From Gelidibacter japonicus (GTDB lineage Bacteria > Bacteroidota > Bacteroidia > Flavobacteriales > Flavobacteriaceae), in contig NZ_BJKB01000006.1 of NCBI RefSeq assembly GCF_010725055.1, positions 1 to 64,000 of the forward strand: a stretch of 64,000 nucleotides of DNA, given 5' to 3'. Made by a program: the position numbers and the translations under genes. Within the stretch, counting starts at the first letter, position 1; each line of letters begins with the position of its first letter. The notes beneath the pieces were generated by a model, which saw only the letters and a program-made list of their open reading frames with translations, had not been told where the DNA came from and did no database searches. Positions 1 through 8,702 of the stretch are shown here, one piece after another.

Positions 1-434
1 ATAACATATCCAAGTGTTTGTTAATCAGTAAAAAAGATACGAAAAAAGGAGTGAAAACACTACGGTTTACACTCCTTTTTATCTCTTTTTACCCCAATAT
101 TTTTAAGGGGACTTTTTCAGTGGCCTCCCCATAGACAAGGGGATTGGTAAAATCCATAAAAATGTTTAAGAAAAAGCCTGAAATGAAGACTAATTGTTGA
201 GGCGGGAAGTTAAGTATTAAATGTTGTCTTCAGCAAGATCTATGGATTTAATTAAAAACAAACTGAATAAAGTCTTTTGATAGAAGTATTTGCCGGACGT
301 TCTTTTTTCCATTAGCACCTGTTTAAAGCAACTGATGCGACAACATTCTTATAATCAAGAGTCTAAGTTGTCTTTGTGATTCTTGGCACATTCTTTGTAT
401 TCTACGAGACATGTTGAACAAAAAACAAACACTC
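1..434. other. Intergenic region before the first gene
   Basis: No convincing coding frame is visible on either strand. The stretch begins with a strong terminator hairpin, presumably closing a gene that lies left of the window. A few short C-run/G-run inverted repeats follow between about 90 and 150. The rest is AT-rich and should contain the promoter of the secreted-protein gene at 435, but no clear TTTG/TAnnTTTG pair could be assigned. Confidence 0.6.
42..81 (+). terminator. Rho-independent terminator
   Basis: The arms GGAGTGAAAAC and GTTTACACTCC pair with one A-A mismatch around a 6-nt loop. They are flanked by A-rich and T-rich tracts, so the hairpin could end transcription in either direction. 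It most likely closes a plus-strand gene lying left of the window. Confidence 0.75.
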
Positions 435-1721
435 ATGAAAAAATTAGCTCTACTTTTTACTGCAGTGTTCCTTATTGGGACATCAGTGAACGCAAAAACC
501 ACCAACCTTGCTAAAGATAATTCATACAATAACGGTTATTTAAAGGGATATGGAAATTCTTTTATTTTCACCGAAGGTGGTATTGAGTTTTCTGTATTTC
601 CCGATGGTCAATTTGATTTTTATGCTCCAAACTATGGTCCTAAAGCCAATATTTCCATCAACACTCCTAATATTTCGTTTAGTTTTAATACTGGCTATGA
701 TTATGGTCCATATGTACAGTATGACGATTATGGAGCCATCATACAAATAGAAAACGTTCCAATTTATTATGACTACTACGGACGTATTACTCAGGCAGGG
801 AACGTTAAAATTCGCTACAACCATTATGGTCATGTGAGTCGTGTTGGAGGATTACATGTATACTACGACCACCACCATAGGTTCACACATTATACAGGTT
901 ATATCAATGTATATAACCGAGTGTATGTGCACAGACCGTGGCATCGTTACTATACCGTTCCTGCCGTTGCATATCGTGTGGTTTATACAAGGCCATATAG
1001 ACAATATTACAAACCTGTTAGACATCACTATTACAGACCTTATACCAATAACTACAGAGAACCAGTAAGATACTCGCCACGTCGTGAAAGCTCATATAGC
1101 TCTGGCAGAAGGAATACTGTGGCCACCAATGCGCGAATTAGCGATCGATACCGTCAGGAAGCCTCACCACGTAGGAGTGCTGCTGCAACATCAAGAAGTA
1201 GCTCAAGAACTGTTGATAGCAGAAAACAAAACACAACAGCTACAAGAGGCAGGGAGGTATCAAGAACCACTCGTGATGTTTCAAGTAGTACCAGTAAGAA
1301 TGCTTCAAGAAGAGGAGTGAGACAAAACACCACTGAGCGTACTGTTCAAACTTCAAGAAGTAGTAGACCTACCGCAAACAACAATGCGTCAAGAAGTATG
1401 GATAGAAATGTTAATAGGAACGTTAATGTTAGAAATGTAACAACACGTTCAGAGGCTAATAAACGGGATGCAAATAAAGTAAGCGCATCCACAAGAAACC
1501 AAAACGTTAGGTCATCCTCATCTAGAACAAACAGGTCTAGTGAAGTCAATAAAAGTTCGGTTCAAAGAAAACCAATTGCCTCTCAAAATCGTACATATTC
1601 TAAAGGGCGAAGTACGAGTGAAAACCCTCGTGCCGTACAAAGTAGAAATAGAACAAGAACCGAAGCAAAAAGTCAATCTTCACCATCAAGGTCAAGATCG
1701 ACCCAAAGTAGAGGGAATTAA
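435..1721 (+). CDS. Secreted Tyr/Gly-repeat and Arg/Ser-rich protein of unknown function
   Basis: Unrecognised protein of about 428 residues. An N-terminal signal peptide (MKKLALLFTAVFLIG, cleavage near VNA) fits an exported product; the ATG at 435 was preferred over the upstream ATG at 411 because it places the lysines directly before the hydrophobic core. Residues about 50-160 hold degenerate Tyr/Gly-rich repeats of the type Y-x-x-Y-G-x-I-x-x-x-G-x-V-x-I-x-Y, probably beta-structured. From about residue 190 to the end it is low-complexity, very rich in Arg, Ser, Thr and Asn and strongly basic, which suggests a disordered tail that could bind polyanions such as LPS, nucleic acid or polysaccharide (inference). 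It stands alone, convergent with uvrA. Confidence 0.75.
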   Translation: MKKLALLFTAVFLIGTSVNAKTTNLAKDNSYNNGYLKGYGNSFIFTEGGIEFSVFPDGQFDFYAPNYGPKANISINTPNISFSFNTGYDYGPYVQYDDYGAIIQIENVPIYYDYYGRITQAGNVKIRYNHYGHVSRVGGLHVYYDHHHRFTHYTGYINVYNRVYVHRPWHRYYTVPAVAYRVVYTRPYRQYYKPVRHHYYRPYTNNYREPVRYSPRRESSYSSGRRNTVATNARISDRYRQEASPRRSAAATSRSSSRTVDSRKQNTTATRGREVSRTTRDVSSSTSKNASRRGVRQNTTERTVQTSRSSRPTANNNASRSMDRNVNRNVNVRNVTTRSEANKRDANKVSASTRNQNVRSSSSRTNRSSEVNKSSVQRKPIASQNRTYSKGRSTSENPRAVQSRNRTRTEAKSQSSPSRSRSTQSRGN

Positions 1722-1911
1722 TAAGAATTTTTGGTTGGTTAGTGGAAAGTCCTGCAGGAGTATGCCTCAAAGCACCTTGTGGGATTTTCCCTTTTTATTT
1801 TCATTTGAATGTTCGATTTCCGATTAGTATAAATGAAAAAATGTAATGCCGTAAAGGTCCCTGAGTCTATTCAATTAATTTAATGAAATACTTCCGACTG
1901 CTCACTGCTGA

Positions 1912-4695
1912 CTAAAGCTTCTCCATTAAGTACTTTCCTGTCACAGAGTTTTTATTTTGAACCAATTCCTCGGGTGTTCCTGCAGCGACTAATTTTCCAC
2001 CTCTTTCACCACCTTCTGGACCTAGATCGATAATATAATCTGCGCATTTTATCAGTTCAAGATTATGCTCAATAACAATTATAGAGTGCCCTTGTGCTAT
2101 CAGTGCTTGAAAAGATTTTAAGAGTTTTTTAATATCGTGAAAATGCAGTCCTGTGGTAGGTTCATCAAATATAAATAGAGCATTATCACTTCTTGAGCCT
2201 TTTCCTAAAAAAGTAGCCAATTTAATACGTTGTGCCTCACCACCAGAGAGGGTAGACGAGCTTTGACCTAAAGTGACATAGCCCAAACCAACATCTTGTA
2301 ATGGCTGTAATTTGCTTTGTATTTTTAATTCATTATGTTTTTCAAAAAAAGCAATCGCATCATCAATGGTCATCGTAAGAATGTCGTCAATATTTTTGTC
2401 TTCAAAAGTGACCTCCAGGATTTCCTTTTTGAAGCGTTTTCCGTTGCAGGTTTCGCAGGTTAAATGGACATCAGCCATAAACTGCATTTCGATAGTCACT
2501 TCGCCATCGCCTTTGCAGGTTTCACAACGGCCGCCATCTACATTAAAACTAAAATGTTTGGCTTGGTAATTTCGTATTTTGCTCAGTTTCTGACTCGCAT
2601 ACAGTCCCCTGATATCATCATAGGCCTTCACATAGGTCACGGGATTTGAGCGTGAAGAGCGGCCAATGGGATTTTGATCGACAAACTCAATGTGCTTGAT
2701 GTTTTTAAAATTCCCTTTTAGTTCAGTAAACTGTCCTGCTTTATCTCCAAAACCGGTCAAATGCTTTTGAATGGACGGATATAGGATGTCCTTGACCAAT
2801 GTACTTTTACCACTTCCAGAAACACCAGTAATGACCGTTAGCATTTCTAAAGGAAAGCTAACATCAATATTTTGTAAATTATGTTCTCTGGCACCAATAA
2901 TATCTATATGATATTTTGATGTACGGCGTTTGTTGGGTAGGTCAATTTTGAGTTTTCCGTTTAGATATTGCGCCGTCAAAGAATTGGATTTCAAGATATC
3001 TGAATAGGTTCCGGCAGCTACAACTTCGCCGCCAAGTGTGCCAGCTTCCGGACCGATATCAATGATTTCGTCGGCAGCTTGCATGATATCTTCATCATGT
3101 TCTACTACAATTACAGTATTGCCCAAATCGCGCAACGCTTTCAGTACTACAATTAATTTCTCAGTGTCCTTAGGATGGAGTCCAATGCTTGGCTCATCCA
3201 AAATATACATCGAACCTACTAAACTACTGCCCAACGAGGTTGCCAAATTGATACGTTGACTTTCACCTCCAGATAACGTATTCGATTTTCTGTTGAGTGT
3301 TAAATAATCAAGTCCTACGTTCGACAAAAATGACAACCGGTTAGAAATCTCCTTCAGTAATCGGTTGGCGATGGTGGCGTCATAATCGTTTAATTCCAAA
3401 TTTTTGAAAAAATCTGCCAATTTATCTAGCGGCATGGTCACCAGATCGGTGATGGTCACATTATTAATTTTTACGTAATTGGCTTCTGGTCGTAAACGTT
3501 TTCCGTGGCACTTACTGCACTTGGTTTTACCTCTATAACGAGAAAGCATCACACGATTCTGAATTTTGTATGCTTTTGATTCCAGTTCCGCGAAAAAACT
3601 GTTCAAGCCCTCAAAATAGTTGTTGCCATCCCAGATTAGTTGCTTTTGTGCTTCTGTGAGTTGATAATAAGGCTTGTGTATTGGAAAGTCAAATTTATGT
3701 GAGTTATTGACCAATTGATCCCGGAACCAGCTCATGCTTTCACCTCTCCAAGGGAAAATGGCATTTTCATAAACAGAAAGTGCAGTATTTGGAATGACCA
3801 GTTCTTCGTCAATTCCGATGACATCGCCATAACCCTCACATTTCGGACACGCTCCATATGGATTGTTAAAGCTGAACAAATGCACGTTGGGTTCCATAAA
3901 AGTCATCCCATCCATTTCAAACTTATTGTTAAAAAAAGTTTGTTTATGATCAGACAGCGACTCAATTATCGTACTGCCCTTACCTTCAAAAAAGGCTGTT
4001 TCAATAGCATCGGCAAGTCTATTATAAAAATCCTCTTCGTGTTTGACAACTATTCTGTCCACTACCAGAAACATATCTTTTTTGAGATCCTTTTCGAGGG
4101 CATCTTCAATTCTAAGGACTTCATTTTTGTACTGAACGCGAGCATAACCTTGTTGTTGAAGGACCTTAAGCTTATCGTCCAATGATCGTCCTTCTTCTAA
4201 GATAATAGGAGCTAGGAGAAGAAGCCTTTCACCATCTTGATAAGATTTTATCAAATTTAACACATCTGCAGTCGTATGTTTTTTGACCAAATTCCCAGAA
4301 ATAGGAGAATAGGTTTTTCCAATCCTTGCGAACAACAATTTCAAATAATCATAAATCTCTGTGGTTGTTCCTACGGTAGATCGCGGATTGGTGGAATTCA
4401 CCTTTTGCTCAATAGCGATGGCGGGAGCAATTCCTTTTATATAATCTACTTTTGGCTTGTTTAGTCTTCCTAAGAACTGGCGGGCATAACTTGACAAACT
4501 TTCAACATAGCGTCTTTGGCCTTCTGCATATAAAGTATCAAACGCGAGACTCGACTTGCCCGAACCGGATAATCCGGTAATAACCACCAATTTATTTCGC
4601 GGAATAACCACATCCATGTTTTTGAGATTGTGGAGGTTAGCACCTTTGATAATGATATTTTGTTTCGGATTTACTTCGGAAAGGTTAAGCTTCAT
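1912..4695 (-). CDS. uvrA: Excinuclease ABC subunit A (UvrA)
   Basis: DNA damage-recognition ATPase of nucleotide excision repair, which loads UvrB at lesions in the cytoplasm. It has 927 residues, close to the usual 940. The first Walker A (GLSGSGKS) is at residues 41-48 and the second (GVSGSGKS) near residue 627; two ABC signature motifs (LSGGESQR and LSGGEAQR) are visible. The C-x2-C zinc-module pairs are present (CPKC, CSKC, CETC twice). Walker B regions read [11 protein letters not shown] and [10 protein letters not shown]. It is monocistronic and diverges from the ECF sigma gene. A TATCTTTG -7-like box lies just upstream of its start. Flavobacteria often carry more than one UvrA; this one has the full domain set, so I treat it as the housekeeping copy. 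Confidence 0.97.
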   Translation of the reverse strand: MKLNLSEVNPKQNIIIKGANLHNLKNMDVVIPRNKLVVITGLSGSGKSSLAFDTLYAEGQRRYVESLSSYARQFLGRLNKPKVDYIKGIAPAIAIEQKVNSTNPRSTVGTTTEIYDYLKLLFARIGKTYSPISGNLVKKHTTADVLNLIKSYQDGERLLLLAPIILEEGRSLDDKLKVLQQQGYARVQYKNEVLRIEDALEKDLKKDMFLVVDRIVVKHEEDFYNRLADAIETAFFEGKGSTIIESLSDHKQTFFNNKFEMDGMTFMEPNVHLFSFNNPYGACPKCEGYGDVIGIDEELVIPNTALSVYENAIFPWRGESMSWFRDQLVNNSHKFDFPIHKPYYQLTEAQKQLIWDGNNYFEGLNSFFAELESKAYKIQNRVMLSRYRGKTKCSKCHGKRLRPEANYVKINNVTITDLVTMPLDKLADFFKNLELNDYDATIANRLLKEISNRLSFLSNVGLDYLTLNRKSNTLSGGESQRINLATSLGSSLVGSMYILDEPSIGLHPKDTEKLIVVLKALRDLGNTVIVVEHDEDIMQAADEIIDIGPEAGTLGGEVVAAGTYSDILKSNSLTAQYLNGKLKIDLPNKRRTSKYHIDIIGAREHNLQNIDVSFPLEMLTVITGVSGSGKSTLVKDILYPSIQKHLTGFGDKAGQFTELKGNFKNIKHIEFVDQNPIGRSSRSNPVTYVKAYDDIRGLYASQKLSKIRNYQAKHFSFNVDGGRCETCKGDGEVTIEMQFMADVHLTCETCNGKRFKKEILEVTFEDKNIDDILTMTIDDAIAFFEKHNELKIQSKLQPLQDVGLGYVTLGQSSSTLSGGEAQRIKLATFLGKGSRSDNALFIFDEPTTGLHFHDIKKLLKSFQALIAQGHSIIVIEHNLELIKCADYIIDLGPEGGERGGKLVAAGTPEELVQNKNSVTGKYLMEKL

Positions 4696-4718
4696 GGTCG
4701 TTTTCGCATATAAGAATG

Positions 4719-4726
4719 CAAAGATA
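4719..4726 (-). promoter_or_regulatory. Candidate -7 box for uvrA
   Basis: Read on the minus strand the site is TATCTTTG, an exact match to the Bacteroidetes -7 consensus TAnnTTTG, 23 bases upstream of the uvrA ATG. No clear TTTG -33 element lies 18-22 bases further upstream, so this is a partial promoter match. Confidence 0.4.
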
Positions 4727-4791
4727 CTACATCTAATTCGGTCGCGAAAAAAAGTTGTAGTCCAATAAAATGTTAAAGTTTCAGTAGATTT

Positions 4792-4824
4792 TTTGCATTT
4801 TAGGAATGATTGTTGTTATATTTG
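4792..4824 (+). promoter_or_regulatory. Bacteroidetes-type promoter of the ECF sigma gene
   Basis: TTTG at 4792-4795 and TATATTTG at 4817-4824 are separated by 21 bases, matching the Bacteroidetes primary-sigma consensus TTTG-N19-21-TAnnTTTG. Transcription should begin near 4830, giving a leader of about 90 nt before the sigma gene. Confidence 0.65.
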
Positions 4825-4919
4825 ACCTCAATCTTCTAAAACAGAGTTGCCTATATCATAATATTACTTTATAAAGATTAACCCCAAGCTAGGAATTCAT
4901 TCCAAGCATTAAAGTAATT

Positions 4920-5507
4920 ATGATGAAACACGAACTTATCACAGACGCTGTTTTAGTGAACAATTATCTTAAAGGAGACGAAAATGCTCTTTCTGAATTG
5001 ATCACCAAGCACAAACAAAAAATCTATAGTTTTATATATTCTAAAGTTTATGATAGAGATATAACTGAAGATATTTTTCAAGACACTTTTATTAAAGTCA
5101 TTCGAACCCTCAGATTAGGAAAATATAACGAAGAAGGTAAGTTTTTACCTTGGGTGATGCGCATTGCGCACAATTTGGTTATTGATCATTTTAGAAAAAA
5201 CAATCGCATGCCTAAATTTTCCAATACTGGAGAATTCAGTATTTTTTCAGTTCTGAGCGATTCGTCCCTAGATGCTGAAAAAGGTATGATTAAAGAGCAA
5301 ATTGAATCTGATTTGAGACGTTTGATAGAGGAATTGCCCGAGGAACAAAAAGCTGTTTTGATCATGCGTATGTACAATGATATGAGTTTTAAGGAGATAT
5401 CAGAAAAAACGGGTGTTAGCATCAATACTGCCTTAGGTAGAATGCGTTATGCACTGATCAATTTAAGGAAGGTCATTGAGCATAAAAATATAATCTTGAC
5501 CAATTAA
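4920..5507 (+). CDS. ECF-family RNA polymerase sigma factor
   Basis: Alternative sigma-70 family factor of 195 residues with only regions 2 and 4. Region 2 (about residues 25-95) contains ITEDIFQDTFIKVIR and the -10-binding stretch FLPWVMRIAHNLVIDHFR. Region 4 (about residues 140-185) has LPEEQKAVLIMRMYNDMSFK followed by the recognition helix around GVSINTALGRMRYAL. Two tandem ATGs (4920, 4923) are possible starts. No anti-sigma or zinc-binding anti-sigma gene is adjacent, unlike many ECF genes. The only close neighbour is a 47-residue ORF 63 bases downstream. A consensus housekeeping promoter precedes it, so expression is probably constitutive at a basal level (inference). Confidence 0.93.
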   Translation: MMKHELITDAVLVNNYLKGDENALSELITKHKQKIYSFIYSKVYDRDITEDIFQDTFIKVIRTLRLGKYNEEGKFLPWVMRIAHNLVIDHFRKNNRMPKFSNTGEFSIFSVLSDSSLDAEKGMIKEQIESDLRRLIEELPEEQKAVLIMRMYNDMSFKEISEKTGVSINTALGRMRYALINLRKVIEHKNIILTN

Positions 5508-5570
5508 ACATAATAAAAAAGTTTTTGCTGCGTTAATAGGATTATAATCTAATTAAAACTCCTAAAACTA

Positions 5571-5714
5571 ATGGCAAAACTTTACTCAGAATGTCCCCAA
5601 AAAAATGACAACCTCAATCCAAAAGAAGAAACAGTTAATTTTCTTTTGAATTATTCTAAGGCTTTAAGTGTTATACATTGTAATAAGTGGAAGTTTGAAG
5701 CACTTCTGAACTAA
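5571..5714 (+). CDS. Small conserved-looking protein downstream of the sigma gene (47 aa)
   Basis: A 47-codon ORF starts with ATG 63 bases after the sigma gene and runs directly into a terminator, so the two probably share a transcript. The product begins MAKLYSECPQKND and ends KWKFEALLN. It is soluble, has two cysteines (residues 8 and about 38) and no signal peptide or membrane segment. From memory, similar tiny proteins occur beside sigma genes in other Flavobacteriaceae, but I cannot verify this here. The function is unknown; a regulatory partner of the sigma factor is only an inference. Confidence 0.65.
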   Translation: MAKLYSECPQKNDNLNPKEETVNFLLNYSKALSVIHCNKWKFEALLN

Positions 5715-5720
5715 GATTGG

Positions 5721-5753
5721 AAAGTCCCGAGATATAGCTCATCGGGACTTTTT
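5721..5753 (+). terminator. Terminator of the sigma factor operon
   Basis: A perfect 10-bp stem, AAAGTCCCGA with TCGGGACTTT, surrounds a 10-nt loop and is followed by T residues. It begins 6 bases after the stop codon of the 47-residue ORF. Confidence 0.85.
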
Positions 5754-5843
5754 CATTACTGCAAAAACAAGATTCTTTAAGTTCAGGGAAACAAGTCTCA
5801 TGCCTAATATTCTTATTATTAGAGCATAAATCTTAAGGCTACT

Positions 5844-6500
5844 TCACTTTTTCTTTTTATAATAATCTTTCAAAACACTAGCCCTTCCAATAGTTCTGGT
5901 AATAATATCCTTTTCTAAGTCCCAGCCACGCGCTGGAGAGTACTCACGTCCATACCAGATCATTTGTAGATGTAAATCGTTCCAAGTTTCGATTGGAAAA
6001 AGGCGCTTCGCATCTTTTTCTGTTTGTACGACATTTTTACCGTTTGAAAAATTCCAACGATACATCAATCTGTGGATGTGTGTATCGACTGGAAAGGCGG
6101 GAATACCAAATGCTTGAGACAGCACTACCGCTGCAGTTTTGTGACCAACTGCGGGTAACTCTTCTAGGTCCTCGTAGGTTTGTGGCACTTGACCATCATG
6201 TTTGTCGATTAAGATATGTGATAATCCATGAATACCTTTACTTTTCATAGGGGATAACCCGACGGGCCTGATGATTTCTCGAATCTCTTCAACAGAAAGT
6301 TTAATCATATCATATGGATTATCGGCTTTTGCAAAAAGAAGTGGCGTAATTTGATTGACCCGAACATCTGTAGATTGAGCAGATAATAATACAGCAATTA
6401 AGAGGGTGTATGGGTCTTTATGGTTTAAAGGCACAGAAATTGTTGGGTACAGTTGGTTTAACGTATTTATAACGAATTCTACCTTTTCTTGTTTGGTCAT
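5844..6500 (-). CDS. nth: Endonuclease III-type DNA glycosylase/AP lyase without Fe-S cysteines
   Basis: Base-excision repair enzyme that removes oxidised pyrimidines. With the ATG at 6500 it has 218 residues, close to E. coli Nth (211). A longer frame to 6563 would add 21 unconserved residues overlapping bcp and was rejected. The HhH motif is at about 114-121 (LPAVGHKTA) with catalytic Lys121, and the GPD-loop Asp139 lies in FPVDTHIHR. The C-terminal region, where the [4Fe-4S] cysteines (C-x6-C-x2-C-x5-C) normally sit, reads YGREYSPARGWDLEKDI and contains no cysteine. The cluster is therefore missing while the catalytic pair is intact. It diverges from bcp across 37 bases. Confidence 0.92.
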   Translation of the reverse strand: MTKQEKVEFVINTLNQLYPTISVPLNHKDPYTLLIAVLLSAQSTDVRVNQITPLLFAKADNPYDMIKLSVEEIREIIRPVGLSPMKSKGIHGLSHILIDKHDGQVPQTYEDLEELPAVGHKTAAVVLSQAFGIPAFPVDTHIHRLMYRWNFSNGKNVVQTEKDAKRLFPIETWNDLHLQMIWYGREYSPARGWDLEKDIITRTIGRASVLKDYYKKKK

Positions 6501-6537
6501 AAGTTGTATTTTTACAAATATCAAATTTAAAACAGTT

Positions 6538-6990
6538 ATGACCAAATTAAAAGCAGGAGACAAAGCTCCAGATTTTTCAGCACAGGACGAACAGGGAAAT
6601 ACAATCTCCCTCTCAGATTATAAAGGCAAGAAATTAGTGATATTTTTTTATCCTAAGGCAAGTACACCCACATGTACCACAGAAGCATGCAATCTAAGGG
6701 ATAATTATAAGGTTCTACGAGATAAGGGCTATGAGATTTTGGGGGTCAGCGCCGATAGTGCCAAAAGACAGTCAAATTTTAAAAGCAAATATAATTTTCC
6801 CTATCCTTTGTTGGCAGATGAAGACAAAGAAGTGATTAAGGCCTTTGACGTTTGGGGTGAAAAGAAATTTATGAGGCGTACCTTTGACGGAATTCATCGG
6901 GTGACCTTTGTCATTGATGAAAACGGCATTATTGAAAAAGTGATTGATAAAGTGAAAGCCAAGATACACACCGAGCAGATCTTGGACTGA
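6538..6990 (+). CDS. bcp: Thioredoxin-dependent thiol peroxidase (BCP/PrxQ type)
   Basis: Peroxiredoxin that reduces H2O2 and organic hydroperoxides with electrons from thioredoxin. It has 150 residues, the usual length. The AhpC/TSA fold starts at once (KAGDKAPDFSAQDEQG). The peroxidatic Cys46 is in STPTCTTEAC and the resolving Cys51 five residues later, the classic BCP spacing. The start at 6538 was chosen because the frame upstream, back to 6406, lies inside the divergent nth gene and shows no BCP homology. The divergent pairing with the oxidative-damage glycosylase nth fits a shared oxidative-stress role (inference). Confidence 0.95.
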   Translation: MTKLKAGDKAPDFSAQDEQGNTISLSDYKGKKLVIFFYPKASTPTCTTEACNLRDNYKVLRDKGYEILGVSADSAKRQSNFKSKYNFPYPLLADEDKEVIKAFDVWGEKKFMRRTFDGIHRVTFVIDENGIIEKVIDKVKAKIHTEQILD

Positions 6991-7017
6991 TTGCTTTGAA
7001 ATGTAAAATCAAGAACC

Positions 7018-7047
7018 TCGGGGTCCGACCGTCCGCTACGGATGGGC
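7018..7047. repeat. GC-rich imperfect palindrome
   Basis: A short GC-rich island in an AT-rich spacer contains CCGTCCG and CGGATGG arms (one G-T wobble) around a 3-nt loop. It resembles the GC-rich islands at 9703-9734 and 29992-30011 only in general character. It may be a decayed dispersed palindromic repeat. Confidence 0.3.
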
Positions 7048-7124
7048 AAACTCACGAAGTCAGAAAAAAAATATATTTCGTTCGAGAAGGGCTTACAGGC
7101 ATTAAAACCCACTGGTGGGAAACA

Positions 7125-7159
7125 AAAAAGATCTTAGCGTTTTAAACTAAGATCTTTTT
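7125..7159. terminator. Bidirectional terminator between bcp and the 484-aa gene
   Basis: A perfect 13-bp stem, AAAAAGATCTTAG with CTAAGATCTTTTT, surrounds a 9-nt loop. The A and T tracts at either side allow it to end both bcp (plus) and the 484-residue gene (minus, stop at 7164). Confidence 0.85.
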
Positions 7160-7163
7160 CTTT

Positions 7164-8618
7164 TTATTGATCTCTATAGACTTCTTCAGCTTCATACCCA
7201 AAGAGACTCTTTTCTTTAATTATTTTTGAAACTCCAGGAGGTAACATGGCTTCCCAGCCTTCATCACCGTCAGAAATGGATTTAAGTACTGATCTTGAGA
7301 AAATGGTAAGGATGGATGGGTCATAATCAGTAATATCAACAACCTTTCCATTGTATTTAAAAAACTTATACAATTCTTTCATCCTTGGATGTACTTTTAA
7401 GTTTTCGCTATTGCTCAATTCGCCGTTATCATCCAACATAGGATAGAGGTAAACTCGTAAATCCTTAAAAAACAATTTGCCGAAAGCTTCTAATATCCCA
7501 CCACTCAAATGGCGGTAATATTTCTCGTCAAATATGTCCACTAAATTGCTGACACCCATGGCCAATCCCATTCTATTCTTTGAATATTGAGAGAAGTACT
7601 CTACTAATTTGTAATATTCCTGGAAGTTGGAAATCAAGACCGTATGACCAAGAGAACATAATAATTCCGCTCTGTCCATAAAATCCTGCTCATCAATTTC
7701 TCCTTCTGCTCTTAAATTTGAAAGTGTAATCTCAAAAACAACTTGGGTATTATTAATGTCAACTTTATTTTCTTTAATAAACATATCATATGATTTCTCA
7801 AACATGTCTATGTTTACCTTGGTAACGGGTCTGAAACTACCGCGTAATGCCAAAATATTTTTTTTGTATAAAATTCGAGCAGGAAGCACGTTGTTGCCAT
7901 CTGGAGCAAACATGACCGCATCCGTCATGTTGTTTTTCACCAATTGCAAACTCATTAAACGATTGTCCACATCCTTAAATACAGGACCAGAGAAATTAAT
8001 CGTATCAATTTCAATTTGGTCTTTATCTAAATGATCGTAGAGGTAACGCAATATCTTTTTAGGTTCATTATATTTATAATAGGCACCATAAATAAGGTTG
8101 GTCCCTAAGATACCTAGCGTTTCTTGCTGCAAGCGTGCATCATTTTCCTTAAAACGAAAGTGGAGAATGATTTCGTTGTAAGCCGTATGGTGTGGTTCAA
8201 TTTGATATTTTATGCCTACCCATCCGTGGCCTTTATATTTTTTGGCAAAATCAATCGTAGCCACTGTATTGGCAAAAGAAAAGAACATTTTATTAGGATG
8301 CTTGTCTCTTGAAAGACGTTCTTCAATGAGTTGAATTTCATGATTCAGCATTTTTCTCAATCGCTCCTCAGTGACATAACGGCCATCTTGTTCAGCACCG
8401 TAAATGGCATCACTAAAGTCTTTGTCGTAAGCTGACATGGCCTTAGCAATAGTACCTGATCCGCCGCCAGCTCTAAAAAACTGACGCACAGTTTCTTGAC
8501 CTGCGCCAATCTCAGCAAAGGTCCCGTAAATATTCTCATTAAGATTGATACGAAGCGCTTTGTTCTTAAGCGATGGAATCTCTTCAAATTCCTTGTCGCC
8601 TTTTAAGGTAATCTCCAT
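7164..8618 (-). CDS. Conserved 484-residue protein of unknown function
   Basis: A long soluble protein with no signal peptide or membrane segment. I recognise it as a conserved Bacteroidetes type but cannot assign a reaction. A Gly-rich stretch near the N-terminus (FRAGGGSGTIAKAMSAYDKD, about residues 49-68) and the C-terminal block DGDEGWEAMLPPGVSKI are the most motif-like parts; neither is a complete P-loop or Rossmann motif. There is no HxGH motif, so a nucleotidyltransferase label would be unsupported. A good promoter lies upstream and a strong terminator downstream, so it is a stand-alone, probably constitutive gene. The size and lack of paralogous neighbours suggest a core metabolic or regulatory role (inference). 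Confidence 0.85.
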   Translation of the reverse strand: MEITLKGDKEFEEIPSLKNKALRINLNENIYGTFAEIGAGQETVRQFFRAGGGSGTIAKAMSAYDKDFSDAIYGAEQDGRYVTEERLRKMLNHEIQLIEERLSRDKHPNKMFFSFANTVATIDFAKKYKGHGWVGIKYQIEPHHTAYNEIILHFRFKENDARLQQETLGILGTNLIYGAYYKYNEPKKILRYLYDHLDKDQIEIDTINFSGPVFKDVDNRLMSLQLVKNNMTDAVMFAPDGNNVLPARILYKKNILALRGSFRPVTKVNIDMFEKSYDMFIKENKVDINNTQVVFEITLSNLRAEGEIDEQDFMDRAELLCSLGHTVLISNFQEYYKLVEYFSQYSKNRMGLAMGVSNLVDIFDEKYYRHLSGGILEAFGKLFFKDLRVYLYPMLDDNGELSNSENLKVHPRMKELYKFFKYNGKVVDITDYDPSILTIFSRSVLKSISDGDEGWEAMLPPGVSKIIKEKSLFGYEAEEVYRDQ

Positions 8619-8643
8619 GTCGTAGATTGAGTTTTATAAGCTA

Positions 8644-8673
8644 CAAAGGTATCAAATTGCTATCTTAAACAAA
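8644..8673 (-). promoter_or_regulatory. Bacteroidetes-type promoter of the 484-aa gene
   Basis: On the minus strand TTTG (8673-8670) is followed after 18 bases by TACCTTTG (8651-8644), a full match to the TTTG/TAnnTTTG consensus. It lies 26 bases before the ATG at 8618. Confidence 0.65.
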
Positions 8674-8702
8674 ATAATAAACTTACTTTTGTTGTAAACA
8701 TA

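Noticed and set aside
540-833. 97-residue minus-strand frame inside the secreted-protein gene
   Set aside because: Antisense to a gene with a clear signal peptide; composition is a reflection of the repeat region.
3715-4185. 156-residue plus-strand frame inside uvrA
   Set aside because: It lies wholly antisense to the well-supported uvrA gene and has no domain-like sequence; it is a shadow frame.
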